Positions 18,225 through 25,953 of a DNA stretch of 40,686 bases are shown here, piece after piece (within the stretch, counting starts at the first letter, position 1; every line of letters starts with the position of its first letter). Where the stretch lies: positions 1 through 40,686 of the forward strand of contig CALZTY010000018.1 in NCBI GenBank assembly GCA_945829225.1. The letters run 5' to 3'. This DNA comes from an uncultured Bacteroidales bacterium (lineage in GTDB: Bacteria; Bacteroidota; Bacteroidia; Bacteroidales; Muribaculaceae). The notes beneath the pieces are model-generated. The model saw only the letters and a list, made by a program, of their open reading frames with translations. It was not told the origin of the DNA and did not search any database. The translations under genes were made by a program, and so were the position numbers.

Positions 18225-18845
18225 ATGGCAGATACGTATACCACTATCAGCGGTCCCGCACAAGCGGTGTTCACCGAGAAGCGCAGCAAATTCCTTGCCT
18301 TTGCCTTCCCGGTGACCACCGTTGCCGAGGCTCGCACTCACATCGATGCTCTGGCTCGCGAATACTACGACGCTCGCCACGTGTGCTGGGCTTATATGCT
18401 CGGCTACAAGCGCGAGAATTTCCGAGCCAACGACAATGGCGAGCCATCGGGCACCGCCGGGCGCCCCATCCTCGGGCAAATCAACTCCCGCGGCTTCACC
18501 GATGTATTGGTAGTGGTGGTACGTTACTTCGGCGGCATCAAATTGGGCACACCCGGATTGATTGCCGCCTACCGCGAGGCTTCGCGCCTGGCGCTCGAGC
18601 AAGCCACTCCCGAGGAGCGACACGTCACCGAGCGCATCACTTTCACCTACCCCTATATGGTGATTAACGATGTGATGAAACTCTCGCGCGCCGACGGTGT
18701 CAAGGTGCTCGCCCACGAGATGGACAATGCCTGCACCATGACCCTCGAGGTTAATCTCGATGCCGTCGCTGAGGTGACTCGCCGCCTCGGCGACATCGAC
18801 GGCGTCACCATAGCCTCCGAGCCCACCGACAATGATGATGAATAA
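18225..18845 (+). CDS. YigZ/IMPACT family protein
   Basis: A 206-residue cytosolic protein of the YigZ (UPF0029/IMPACT) family. The signature FRANDNGEPSGTAGRPIL is at about residues 65-82 and VVVRYFGGIKLGTPGL at about residues 98-113. A C-terminal ferredoxin-like domain (DUF1949-type) completes the usual length. The eukaryotic member IMPACT regulates the GCN2 stress kinase; bacterial roles are unclear, possibly RNA- or ribosome-related. It begins one base after the cydB stop, so it is surely co-transcribed with the oxidase genes. Confidence 0.92.
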   Translation: MADTYTTISGPAQAVFTEKRSKFLAFAFPVTTVAEARTHIDALAREYYDARHVCWAYMLGYKRENFRANDNGEPSGTAGRPILGQINSRGFTDVLVVVVRYFGGIKLGTPGLIAAYREASRLALEQATPEERHVTERITFTYPYMVINDVMKLSRADGVKVLAHEMDNACTMTLEVNLDAVAEVTRRLGDIDGVTIASEPTDNDDE

Positions 18846-18863
18846 TTATCAAATATTTACAAT

Positions 18864-20975
18864 ATGAATAAATTAACCAAAACACTGACAATGAGTGCTA
18901 TAGCACTGCTGCCGACTACGCAACCGACACTCGCCGCCGAGGATGCTCCGCTCATCGACCGCGTCGACTACCACAGCGCCACCGGCATCTTTGACATCGA
19001 TGCCCTCGTAGCCCTGGGTCGTGTGAGCGCCCCCTGCGTGAGCCCCGATGGCAAGACCGTCCTCTTCGGCATCTCCTACGAGAGCATCGAGCAAAACGCC
19101 TCCAACAACGATCTCTACACCCTCGACCTCACCAAGCCCGATGCAGCCCCCGTGCGCATCACTCGCACCCCCAAGAGCGAGGGCGGTGCCGTGTGGATTG
19201 ACGGCGGTCGTCGCATCGCCTTCATTTACCCCGACGCCGATGGCAAGCCCCAGATGTGGACTATGAACGCCGACGGCTCGGCTCGCGTGCAAGCATCTTT
19301 CTGCACCGAGGGCATCGGTGGCTTCCTGCTCTCGCCCGACGAGACCGCCATCGTAGTGATAAAAAATGTTAAATCCGCCAAAACCGTCACCGACATCTAT
19401 CCCGACCTCACCAAGGCTAACGCTCGCGTCATCGACGACCTGATGTACAAGCATTGGGACGAGTGGGTCACCGAGATACCCCACCCCTTTGTGGGTACCT
19501 TCGACGGCATCACCGTGGGCACCCTCACCGACATCATGGACGGTGAGCCCTACGAGGCTCCCATGAAGCCCTTCGGCGGCGTGGAATCCTTCGCCTGGAC
19601 CAAGGACGGCAAGGCTCTGGTATACGTGTCGCGCAAAAAGACCGGCGTCGACTATGCCATCTCCACCAACAGCGACCTCTACCTCTACGAAATCGCCAGC
19701 GGAACCACCCGCAACCTCACCGAGGGCATGTTGGGCTACGACACCGCTCCCAAGTTCTCGCCCGACGGCAACACCCTGGCTTGGCTGTCGATGGAACACG
19801 ACGGATACGAGAGCGACCGCAACCGCATCTTCGTCATGGATATGGCTACCGGCGAGCGCCACGAACTCACCGTCGACTGGGATTACAGCATCGACGACTT
19901 CGCATGGGCTCCCGATGGCAAGACCATCTTCTTCGTGGCTCCCAAGGACGGCATAACCCCCATATTCAGCCTCGACGTCAACACCTGCGCTGTGCGTCAG
20001 CTCACCTCTGAGGTTGCCGATTACACATCGCTGGCACCCGTTGACAACAAGCGCGTGGTGACCATGAATCACAGCATGCTCCGTCCCAACGAAGTAGCCC
20101 TCGTGTCTATCAACAAGAAAAACGAAGTGTCGACCAAGCAACTCACCGATGTCAACGGTCCCATCTTCGCTCAACTCGAGATGCCCACCGTGGTGAAACG
20201 TATGGTGCCCACCACCGACGGCAAGGAGATGACCACTTGGGTGGTGTATCCTCCCAAATTCAACCCCGAGGCTCAGTATCCGTCGATTCTTTACTGCCAA
20301 GGTGGTCCTCAGCAGGCAGTGAGCCAATTCTGGAGCTACCGCTGGAACCTCGCGCTGATGGCTTCCAACGGCTACATCGTCATTGCCCCCAACCGCCGCG
20401 GTCTCCCCGGCTTCGGCTCGGAGTGGAATGCTCAGATTTCGGGCGACTACCCCGGTCAGAATATGCAAGACTACCTGTCGGCAGTCGACGACATGAAGCG
20501 TGAAGCCTATATCGACCCCGCTCGCATCGGTGCTACAGGCGCCAGCTACGGCGGCTTCTCGGTCTACTGGCTTGCCGGCAACCACGATGGTCGCTTCGCC
20601 GCCCTCTTTGCCCACGCCGGTATCTTCAACATGGAAGCCCAATACCTCGAGACCGAGGAAATGTGGTTTGCCAACTGGGATATGGGTGGCTCATTCTGGG
20701 ATAAGGACAACGCTACCGCCCGTCGCACCTTCGAGTGCTCACCCCACCGCTATGTCGACCGCTGGACCGCCCCCATCATGATTAGCCACGGTGAGTACGA
20801 CTTCCGCATCCTTGCCTCGCAAGGAATGCAAGCATTCAACGCCGCCAAGCTGCGTGGCATCCCCGCCGAGATGGTGATTTTCCCCGAAGAAAACCACTGG
20901 ATTCTCAAGCCCCAAAACACAGTATTGTGGCAACGATTGTTCTACCGCTGGTTTGACAAGTGGCTCAAGAAATAA
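18864..20975 (+). CDS. S9 family prolyl-oligopeptidase-type peptidase, dipeptidyl peptidase 5-like
   Basis: A 703-residue exported serine peptidase. The signal peptide is MNKLTKTLTMSAIALLPTTQ.. with likely cleavage after LAA near residue 25. An N-terminal beta-propeller (WD40-like SPDGK and PDGKTIFF repeats, residues 60-420) gates an alpha/beta hydrolase domain. The triad is Ser561 (TGASYGGFS), Asp646 (HGEYDFRI) and His678 (EENHWIL). Its spacings of 85 and 32 residues equal those I recall for Porphyromonas gingivalis DPP5 (Ser542/Asp627/His659). A periplasmic peptidase releasing dipeptides from oligopeptides is therefore likely. A strong terminator follows. Confidence 0.92.
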   Translation: MNKLTKTLTMSAIALLPTTQPTLAAEDAPLIDRVDYHSATGIFDIDALVALGRVSAPCVSPDGKTVLFGISYESIEQNASNNDLYTLDLTKPDAAPVRITRTPKSEGGAVWIDGGRRIAFIYPDADGKPQMWTMNADGSARVQASFCTEGIGGFLLSPDETAIVVIKNVKSAKTVTDIYPDLTKANARVIDDLMYKHWDEWVTEIPHPFVGTFDGITVGTLTDIMDGEPYEAPMKPFGGVESFAWTKDGKALVYVSRKKTGVDYAISTNSDLYLYEIASGTTRNLTEGMLGYDTAPKFSPDGNTLAWLSMEHDGYESDRNRIFVMDMATGERHELTVDWDYSIDDFAWAPDGKTIFFVAPKDGITPIFSLDVNTCAVRQLTSEVADYTSLAPVDNKRVVTMNHSMLRPNEVALVSINKKNEVSTKQLTDVNGPIFAQLEMPTVVKRMVPTTDGKEMTTWVVYPPKFNPEAQYPSILYCQGGPQQAVSQFWSYRWNLALMASNGYIVIAPNRRGLPGFGSEWNAQISGDYPGQNMQDYLSAVDDMKREAYIDPARIGATGASYGGFSVYWLAGNHDGRFAALFAHAGIFNMEAQYLETEEMWFANWDMGGSFWDKDNATARRTFECSPHRYVDRWTAPIMISHGEYDFRILASQGMQAFNAAKLRGIPAEMVIFPEENHWILKPQNTVLWQRLFYRWFDKWLKK

Positions 20976-20997
20976 ATCTCACCAACCCACAAAAAAG

Positions 20998-21029
20998 GCG
21001 CGCCCGGTCATTCGGGCGCGCGTTTTTTT
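20998..21029. terminator. Bidirectional rho-independent terminator
   Basis: A perfect 9-base stem, GCGCGCCCG (20998-21006) with CGGGCGCGC (21013-21021) and a 6-base loop, is followed by a run of seven T (21023-21029) and preceded by six A (20991-20996). It can therefore end transcription of the peptidase gene on + and of the convergent CHU_C-tailed gene on -. It is the clearest terminator in the window. Confidence 0.92.
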
Positions 21030-22353
21030 ATTCGGTGGTGGCGGGAGTGGTGTTATCGCGGCGCGAACCTATGACGTTGATGTCGCCGCTGAGGTTGTAT
21101 TCCTTGCCATCGCTGCCGCGAGCCTTGATGACGTAGTAGTAGACCCCGGGACCGACTATCTTGCCGCCGTTGCGCCCATCCCAGCCCTGCGACGGGTCGG
21201 TGAGGCGGGCAAGTTCGTGCCCCCAGCGGTTGAAGATGTGACAGTCAAAGGAAATAATGGAGCGATAGCTGACCTTCCACTCGTCGTTGACGCCCTCGGA
21301 GGTGCCGGGCGAGAATGCATTGGGGCACTCGAGGCTCGATGAGCCGATGGTGACGGTATAGGTGTCGCCGATGTACTCGCAGGTAGCGGCGGCATTGTTG
21401 GCGGTGAGGCGCACATAGGCGGTCCCCTCCTCGGTGAAGGTGTAAGTGAACTCGAGGCGGTCGTCGGTGTATATCGACTCACCAAACTCGGCATCGGTAG
21501 AGATTTCCCAGCGATGGTAGATAGCGGCATCGGTGACTGCCGCCGTGAAGGTGATTTCGCATGGTGCCGAGCCGCCCAATTCAGCCTCCAAGGGCTGCTC
21601 GTTGTCGGCTTCGCGAGGTGTCTGCACCGCCTTGGTGCGAGCCTGCACGGCTTGTGTGATGAATGTATCGGTAGCGACTTCCTCGCCGAAGCCCCATGCG
21701 CCGGCAAAGCGGTCGGGGCTGAGGGTCAACTGTGTGTCGCACAGGGGCACCGGTGCCGAGATAGTGGCACCGAGGCTCTCAAAGGTCTCTGTGACAGGCA
21801 CTTGGTCATACGCCACAGTCTCCTCGTTGTATTCGAGGGTGTTGTAGGTTAATTCGATACCGCGGTCGAGGACTATGCGTCGCCCGGTGATGCTGTAATA
21901 GGCGATATCGCCTGCCGGATTGTCGACATGGAGAAATATGCGGTCGCAGTCGGAGCTCTCAACGGCTATGGCGCGCACATCGTAGTAGTGATTGGCATAA
22001 TTAACCACCCAAAAGCAGTACTGCACGCCCCCGTCGGTGATAATATAGCCCATATCGTCGGTCGAGGCGTTAATCGACAGCGAGCCGTCGCCTACCGCTG
22101 TGTAGGTCACATCCTCGGCATATCCGCCACCGAGGGCGCTATAGCGCTGCCAAGTGACCGTGGAGGAGTTGGCGCGATAAAAAATCTGCTGTCCGGCTGT
22201 GTTTTCAGCCACTATCACGCTGTTGAGCCCGGTGTTGGCAGCCGGTGTCTCATAGATGGTGCGCACCGTCGACGACAGCCACACACGGTCGCTCTGCGCT
22301 ACGGCTCCTATGGCAAGGTATGCCGCGAGTATTGTCAACAAATATCTCTTCAT
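21028..22353 (-). CDS. Secreted protein with C-terminal CHU_C (gliding-motility/T9SS type B) domain
   Basis: A 441-residue protein with a signal peptide ([20 protein letters not shown]). A beta-rich body follows, including a PKD/Ig-like stretch near residues 250-345. The C-terminal 90 residues are of the gliding-motility-associated CHU_C type: [37 protein letters not shown] and [14 protein letters not shown]. In organisms with a type IX secretion system such domains act as type B sorting signals to the cell surface. Its ATG overlaps the ruvC stop as ATGA (22350-22353). The stop lies inside the shared terminator. Substrate or partner is unknown. Confidence 0.85.
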   Translation of the reverse strand: MKRYLLTILAAYLAIGAVAQSDRVWLSSTVRTIYETPAANTGLNSVIVAENTAGQQIFYRANSSTVTWQRYSALGGGYAEDVTYTAVGDGSLSINASTDDMGYIITDGGVQYCFWVVNYANHYYDVRAIAVESSDCDRIFLHVDNPAGDIAYYSITGRRIVLDRGIELTYNTLEYNEETVAYDQVPVTETFESLGATISAPVPLCDTQLTLSPDRFAGAWGFGEEVATDTFITQAVQARTKAVQTPREADNEQPLEAELGGSAPCEITFTAAVTDAAIYHRWEISTDAEFGESIYTDDRLEFTYTFTEEGTAYVRLTANNAAATCEYIGDTYTVTIGSSSLECPNAFSPGTSEGVNDEWKVSYRSIISFDCHIFNRWGHELARLTDPSQGWDGRNGGKIVGPGVYYYVIKARGSDGKEYNLSGDINVIGSRRDNTTPATTE

Positions 22354-22919
22354 ATCTTAACTTTATCGGGGTTTCGAGCAATAAAATCCTTCCACGAGGT
22401 GGCTTTGGCGACTGCGGGCTTGCCCGACTCGTAGAAGTGGCACAGGGCTGCGGCGAGGGCATCGGTGGCATCGAGCTCGGGGAGCATCGACGACTCTGGA
22501 ATATTGAGGATATGACGCAACATCTCGCGCACCTGCTCCTTGGCGGCGGCGCCGTTGCCGGTGATGGCTTGCTTGATTTTGCGCGGCTCATACTCGGTGA
22601 TGGGCACATCGCGACACAGGGCGGCAGCCATCGCTACACCCTGGGCGCGCCCCAACTTGAGCATCGACTGCACGTTCTTGCTATAGAACGGTGCCTCGAT
22701 AGCCATCTCGTCGGGCATATATTGGTTGCACAGTTCGAGTGTGCGGTCGTAGATGCGTCGCAGACGCAGGTAGTGCGACTCAAATTTGCTCAACCGCACC
22801 ACGCCCATGGCTATCATCGCCGGCTTGTTGTTGTTAACGCCGAGGATGCCGTAGCCCATGACGTTGGTGCCGGGGTCGATGCCTATGATTACGCGCTTGA
22901 AGTCTCTTACATCGGGCAT
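22350..22919 (-). CDS. ruvC: Crossover junction endodeoxyribonuclease RuvC
   Basis: A 189-residue Holliday-junction resolvase. The four acidic active-site residues are present: Asp15 ([14 protein letters not shown]), Glu75 ([11 protein letters not shown]), and Asp150/Asp153 ([13 protein letters not shown]). I chose ATG 22919 ([18 protein letters not shown]). The open frame runs further upstream, but that extension lies within the DUF4286 gene and does not look like RuvC. It overlaps DUF4286 by 13 bases and the secreted-protein gene by four. The C-terminal tail is slightly longer than E. coli RuvC, as is usual in Bacteroidetes. Confidence 0.96.
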   Translation of the reverse strand: MPDVRDFKRVIIGIDPGTNVMGYGILGVNNNKPAMIAMGVVRLSKFESHYLRLRRIYDRTLELCNQYMPDEMAIEAPFYSKNVQSMLKLGRAQGVAMAAALCRDVPITEYEPRKIKQAITGNGAAAKEQVREMLRHILNIPESSMLPELDATDALAAALCHFYESGKPAVAKATSWKDFIARNPDKVKI

Positions 22920-23224
22920 GGTAGGGCTGTGAGGGTGGTTGAGAAGCACAATGCGCGACCATTCCAGTGTTGCATCAAGTAGGCGAGCAGTCGGCTGCCA
23001 TGGTCGGCATACCAAGTCTCGATTTCGTCGCGCGAGGGTGCCCGCAAGTGGAGGGCAAAACTGATGGCATCATCGCCGGCACGGCTCTCGATGCGGAAGA
23101 GTTCGGGCGAGTCGAAGTATTGCCCGTCGGCTGTTGCCGACGGAATGAACTCACTGTGAAGCCATTGCAGGAACTCCTGCTCGATGCTCGGCTCGATGGC
23201 AAATGTGGTGTTATAGAGTAGCAT
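22907..23224 (-). CDS. DUF4286 family protein
   Basis: A 105-residue protein of the DUF4286 family, small Bacteroidetes proteins with a ferredoxin-like/dimeric alpha-beta barrel appearance. It starts [21 protein letters not shown] and contains [17 protein letters not shown]. In this order it is often next to ruvC, as here. Function is unknown. It overlaps the glycosyltransferase gene by 14 bases upstream and ruvC by 13 bases downstream. Confidence 0.88.
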   Translation of the reverse strand: MLLYNTTFAIEPSIEQEFLQWLHSEFIPSATADGQYFDSPELFRIESRAGDDAISFALHLRAPSRDEIETWYADHGSRLLAYLMQHWNGRALCFSTTLTALPCPM

Positions 23225-23981
23225 TGCGTTTCACTGATTTGCCCACCTCGCGGCGGTGATGTAAAAATCTGAATATAAAGCCTATATGGCGCCACAGCGT
23301 GGGTAGCATGCCATAGTAATATGCCATGATGCTGAAGCGCTCGCGGAGCGATGCCTTGCGATTGGCGGTGGTGACTCCCTCGTCGAGGTAGTCGATGAGT
23401 ACATCGTCGATAAAACGATTGAGCCGCGACTGCTGCAAGCAGCGGATACACCAATCGTAATCGGCTGAATATCTGTATGTTGTGTTATACATAGGCACTC
23501 TGTCGCGGCGAGCGACAAAGGCTTGATGGCACACCAACATCCCGCGAGCAAAGTCGCGGTAGGTCAAGTCTGCCGGCGCAGTGAGGTGGCGCGGCGCCAC
23601 ATATCTGCCCTCGTTGTCCACCAGGATAGTCTGCCCGTAGATCACATCGGGCTGCTCGCCGGTGGCAATTGCGTCGGCGATTTGCTGCAAAGTGCCGGGC
23701 GAGTGAAACTTGTCTCCGGCATTAAGAAAGATAAGGTATTGACCTCGGCTGAGGCAAATACCTTTGTTCATAGCATCATAGATACCGTCATCGGGCTCGC
23801 TGAGCATCCGACGACGCTCGGCGCCCGGTGCGGCATCAACTATTGCGTCTGTGCCGTCTCGCGATGCTCCATCGACTATGAGATGCTCATAGTCAACACA
23901 TGTTTGCTCAGCCACGCTCTGTAGAGTTCTACCGACCGTGGCTGAGGCATTATACGTAATCGTGATTATCGAGAACAGCAC
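23211..23981 (-). CDS. Family 2 glycosyltransferase (WcaA-like)
   Basis: A 256-residue soluble GT-A glycosyltransferase, with MLFSIITITYNASATVGRTL at the start, DYEHLIVDGASRDGT for nucleotide binding, and a GQYLIFLNAGDKF motif in place of DxD near residue 92. A later SADYDWCIRCL stretch is typical of family members acting on polysaccharides. The C-terminus is basic and amphipathic ([19 protein letters not shown]), perhaps for peripheral membrane binding. The sugar and acceptor are unknown. The gene starts 9 bases after the small lipoprotein and overlaps DUF4286 by 14 bases. Confidence 0.9.
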   Translation of the reverse strand: MLFSIITITYNASATVGRTLQSVAEQTCVDYEHLIVDGASRDGTDAIVDAAPGAERRRMLSEPDDGIYDAMNKGICLSRGQYLIFLNAGDKFHSPGTLQQIADAIATGEQPDVIYGQTILVDNEGRYVAPRHLTAPADLTYRDFARGMLVCHQAFVARRDRVPMYNTTYRYSADYDWCIRCLQQSRLNRFIDDVLIDYLDEGVTTANRKASLRERFSIMAYYYGMLPTLWRHIGFIFRFLHHRREVGKSVKRNATL

Positions 23982-23990
23982 GTCTGATTA

Positions 23991-24398
23991 TTATTGCTGG
24001 CTCTCAAATCTGTGGCTTGCGAGGCTTTCAGTGCCACCCGACGAGGCGGTGCGTACCAACTCATAAACAACATAGCCGCTCCAGCCACCATTGAGTTGAA
24101 CGCTCGATGCTACCTTGTTGAAGCGAGCCACTGCATCCTTATCATTTGCCGCGGTATCGCCATTTTTGTTAAAACTTAATTCGCCGAATTCAGCCTTGAA
24201 AGCGGCTTCGATGGCAGCCAAGTCGTTATAGTAGTTTGTCAATATATCTCCACTACCGCCACTGCCCGACATTTGAGTGCTGGTGATGGTAATGCTGTAA
24301 AAGTTGATTTCTTCTGCATCGTCACTGCAAGCTGTGAATGAAACGGCGCACAACACCAACAGTGCACTCATCAATGCGCCAATAAACGTTTTTTTCAT
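23991..24398 (-). CDS. Small lipoprotein of unknown function
   Basis: A 135-residue lipoprotein with a signal sequence and lipobox SFTAC (Cys24), followed by SDDAEE, which resembles the Bacteroidetes lipoprotein export signal for the outer surface. The mature part reads NFYSITITSTQM, then a Gly/Ser-rich turn, a helical segment DLAAIEAAFKAEFGELS, and WSGYVVYELVR at the end. It resembles by eye the N-terminal domains of the two tandem lipoproteins at 34827-36792 (helix with xIExxF, a conserved NDxxAVxR, and GxYV). It is the first gene of the operon leading to ruvC. Confidence 0.8.
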   Translation of the reverse strand: MKKTFIGALMSALLVLCAVSFTACSDDAEEINFYSITITSTQMSGSGGSGDILTNYYNDLAAIEAAFKAEFGELSFNKNGDTAANDKDAVARFNKVASSVQLNGGWSGYVVYELVRTASSGGTESLASHRFESQQ

Positions 24399-24453
24399 TG
24401 TCTTTTTGTTTTAAAGTAAGTAATTAAATCAATTGGGTGTTTCCCTTAGACGA

Positions 24454-24485
24454 CAAAGTTAAGCAGTAATTTTGAATAATGCAAA
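24454..24485 (-). promoter_or_regulatory. Bacteroidetes promoter for the lipoprotein-ruvC operon
   Basis: On the minus strand a TTTG (-33, at 24482-24485) is followed after 20 bases by TAACTTTG (-7, at 24454-24461). Both fit the Bacteroidetes primary sigma consensus. The -7 element lies 55 bases before the ATG at 24398. No separate promoter is visible for the following four genes, which overlap or nearly touch. Confidence 0.7.
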
Positions 24486-24511
24486 AAAATCTCGCTTATC
24501 GAGCAAAAAGT

Positions 24512-25819
24512 TTATTGGGCGGTATCGGGGTGGGCGATGCGGCGCTGTTCGTCGCGGAATTCGCGCCAATTGCGCTCGTTGTTGCGATTCATGCGGTAGT
24601 GAGAAATGCCCGTCATCTGCTTGAAGAGGTTCCAAGCCCTCTCGGCGATATTTTGCTTGACGACTCCCCTGGCAATATAACGCAAATCGGGTGCCATAGC
24701 GAGGCGTTGCTCCAAGTGATTGACCTCGTTGACCCGCGCAATCAGTTCGCACACCGGCTCGCTAAGTACGGGAGCCTCAGCCGGCTCAATGATTTCGAGG
24801 GCTTCGGTGTCGAATTTGCGTTTCTGCCACTTGCGAGCGTCCTTGACGGTAATATATTCTTTGTCAATGATATACACCTCGGCATAGGTGCTCACGAAGA
24901 ACGACTCGGTAGGCTTATTGAACATAAACATCTCGCGGCTACGACCATTAGACTCAATATTCAGCGAATACCCGGCAATGTCAATAGGCATAATGGAATC
25001 ACCTACCACATTGTCGTAGTTGTAGCGCAATTTGAAGGTTTCGAAATCGACATCGCGGCGAAAAAACTCGGCAAAGTCGGGCACCCAGTGTCGCCCGACG
25101 GTATCGGCTATAACGTTGACATCTACCATGATGCGGTCGTCATTGCGCAACCACAACTCGACCGGGCTGTACTTGCCCATAAGGGTATCGGCAGCAAGGT
25201 CGGTAGCACGCAATCGCGATGGAATCGTCGGCGGGTCGATGATGCCAATCCAGTCAGACCACGAATAATGATGCAGGCACTCGTCGCTCACGCTGTCGAG
25301 ACCGTTGGCATTGGTGAAGCGGTAGTAAGATTTGCTTTTCAGCACGCGAGGATTGCGCCAGCCGGCAAATTTGGACTTCTCATCTTGCGGCACCATGTAA
25401 TCGACCATCTTCTCGCGGAACATAAACACCGTGTCGGTAAATGAAGAAAGCGAAGAATACTCGCGCACATAAGCCAGCATATGCAACACGCGGTGTTGCT
25501 TGGACTCCACGACGACTTCCAACAATTCTGTAGCCACCTCGGGCAGGAAGATTGTATCGACAGCAATGTCATCAGCCACGATCTCCTTATATCCCAAACA
25601 CCTGATAGTAAGCGGATAGGATGCCTGAGCGATAAGCGGCGACTTGCCGGCGGCATTGCAAATGCCCACCATCGCACCTTGTCGGTCAAAAATAGAAGCG
25701 CCGGGCAATGGGATATGAGTAGTGGAATCAGCAACAACGACACAACGCGACTGCGCCGCTGCGCTCACCAGAGCGAACAGGTAAGAAATGATTACAATGA
25801 TATGTAGTAAGTTGTTCAT
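24512..25819 (-). CDS. Exported protein with carboxypeptidase-regulatory-like N-terminal domain
   Basis: A 435-residue protein with a signal peptide ending near AAAQ (residue 23). A CarboxypepD_reg-like beta-sandwich follows (CVVVADSTTHIPLPGASIFD, LTIRCLGYKEIVADDI) at about residues 25-100. The remainder is a domain seen in many Bacteroidetes proteins annotated only as carboxypeptidase-like regulatory; it contains WRNPRVLKSKSYYRFTNANG and ESFFVSTYAEVYIIDKEYIT. It has no TonB-dependent barrel and no lipobox. It is probably periplasmic or outer-membrane associated. Function is unknown. It stands alone, with a minus-strand promoter candidate at 25842. Confidence 0.8.
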   Translation of the reverse strand: MNNLLHIIVIISYLFALVSAAAQSRCVVVADSTTHIPLPGASIFDRQGAMVGICNAAGKSPLIAQASYPLTIRCLGYKEIVADDIAVDTIFLPEVATELLEVVVESKQHRVLHMLAYVREYSSLSSFTDTVFMFREKMVDYMVPQDEKSKFAGWRNPRVLKSKSYYRFTNANGLDSVSDECLHHYSWSDWIGIIDPPTIPSRLRATDLAADTLMGKYSPVELWLRNDDRIMVDVNVIADTVGRHWVPDFAEFFRRDVDFETFKLRYNYDNVVGDSIMPIDIAGYSLNIESNGRSREMFMFNKPTESFFVSTYAEVYIIDKEYITVKDARKWQKRKFDTEALEIIEPAEAPVLSEPVCELIARVNEVNHLEQRLAMAPDLRYIARGVVKQNIAERAWNLFKQMTGISHYRMNRNNERNWREFRDEQRRIAHPDTAQ

Positions 25820-25841
25820 CGCATTGAGTCGAATAGCGCCA

Positions 25842-25849
25842 CAAAATTA
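25842..25849 (-). promoter_or_regulatory. Candidate -7 element for the carboxypeptidase-regulatory-like gene
   Basis: On the minus strand these bases read TAATTTTG, fitting TAnnTTTG, 22 bases before the ATG at 25819. No good TTTG is found 19-20 bases further upstream. Confidence 0.4.
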
Positions 25850-25891
25850 CCGCAAAGACTGCATATAAACTACACAATTAGTGTTAATTAT

Positions 25892-25922
25892 TTTGAAGAA
25901 TAAAATAATGTCTATAACTTTG
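25892..25922 (+). promoter_or_regulatory. Bacteroidetes promoter for the LtaS-like/PAP2 pair
   Basis: TTTG at 25892-25895 and TAACTTTG at 25915-25922 are separated by 19 bases, matching the Bacteroidetes consensus closely. Transcription would begin near 25929, about 25 bases before the ATG at 25954. Confidence 0.75.
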
Positions 25923-25953
25923 CACTAAGAACCAATCGACCCGAGTGTGTAGA

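Noticed and set aside
18873-20642. A 589-codon open frame on the minus strand opposite the DPP5-like gene
   Set aside because: It is a shadow of a GC-rich gene with a full catalytic triad on the + strand; its translation is Val/Gly/His-rich without any motif.
22920-23015. The longer N-terminus of RuvC
   Set aside because: The extension overlaps DUF4286 almost fully; RuvC starts a few residues before its first catalytic Asp, as with ATG 22919.
25945-25953. GTG start for the LtaS-like gene
   Set aside because: ATG 25954 gives a clean hydrophobic N-terminus and a normal leader from the promoter; the GTG adds only three residues.
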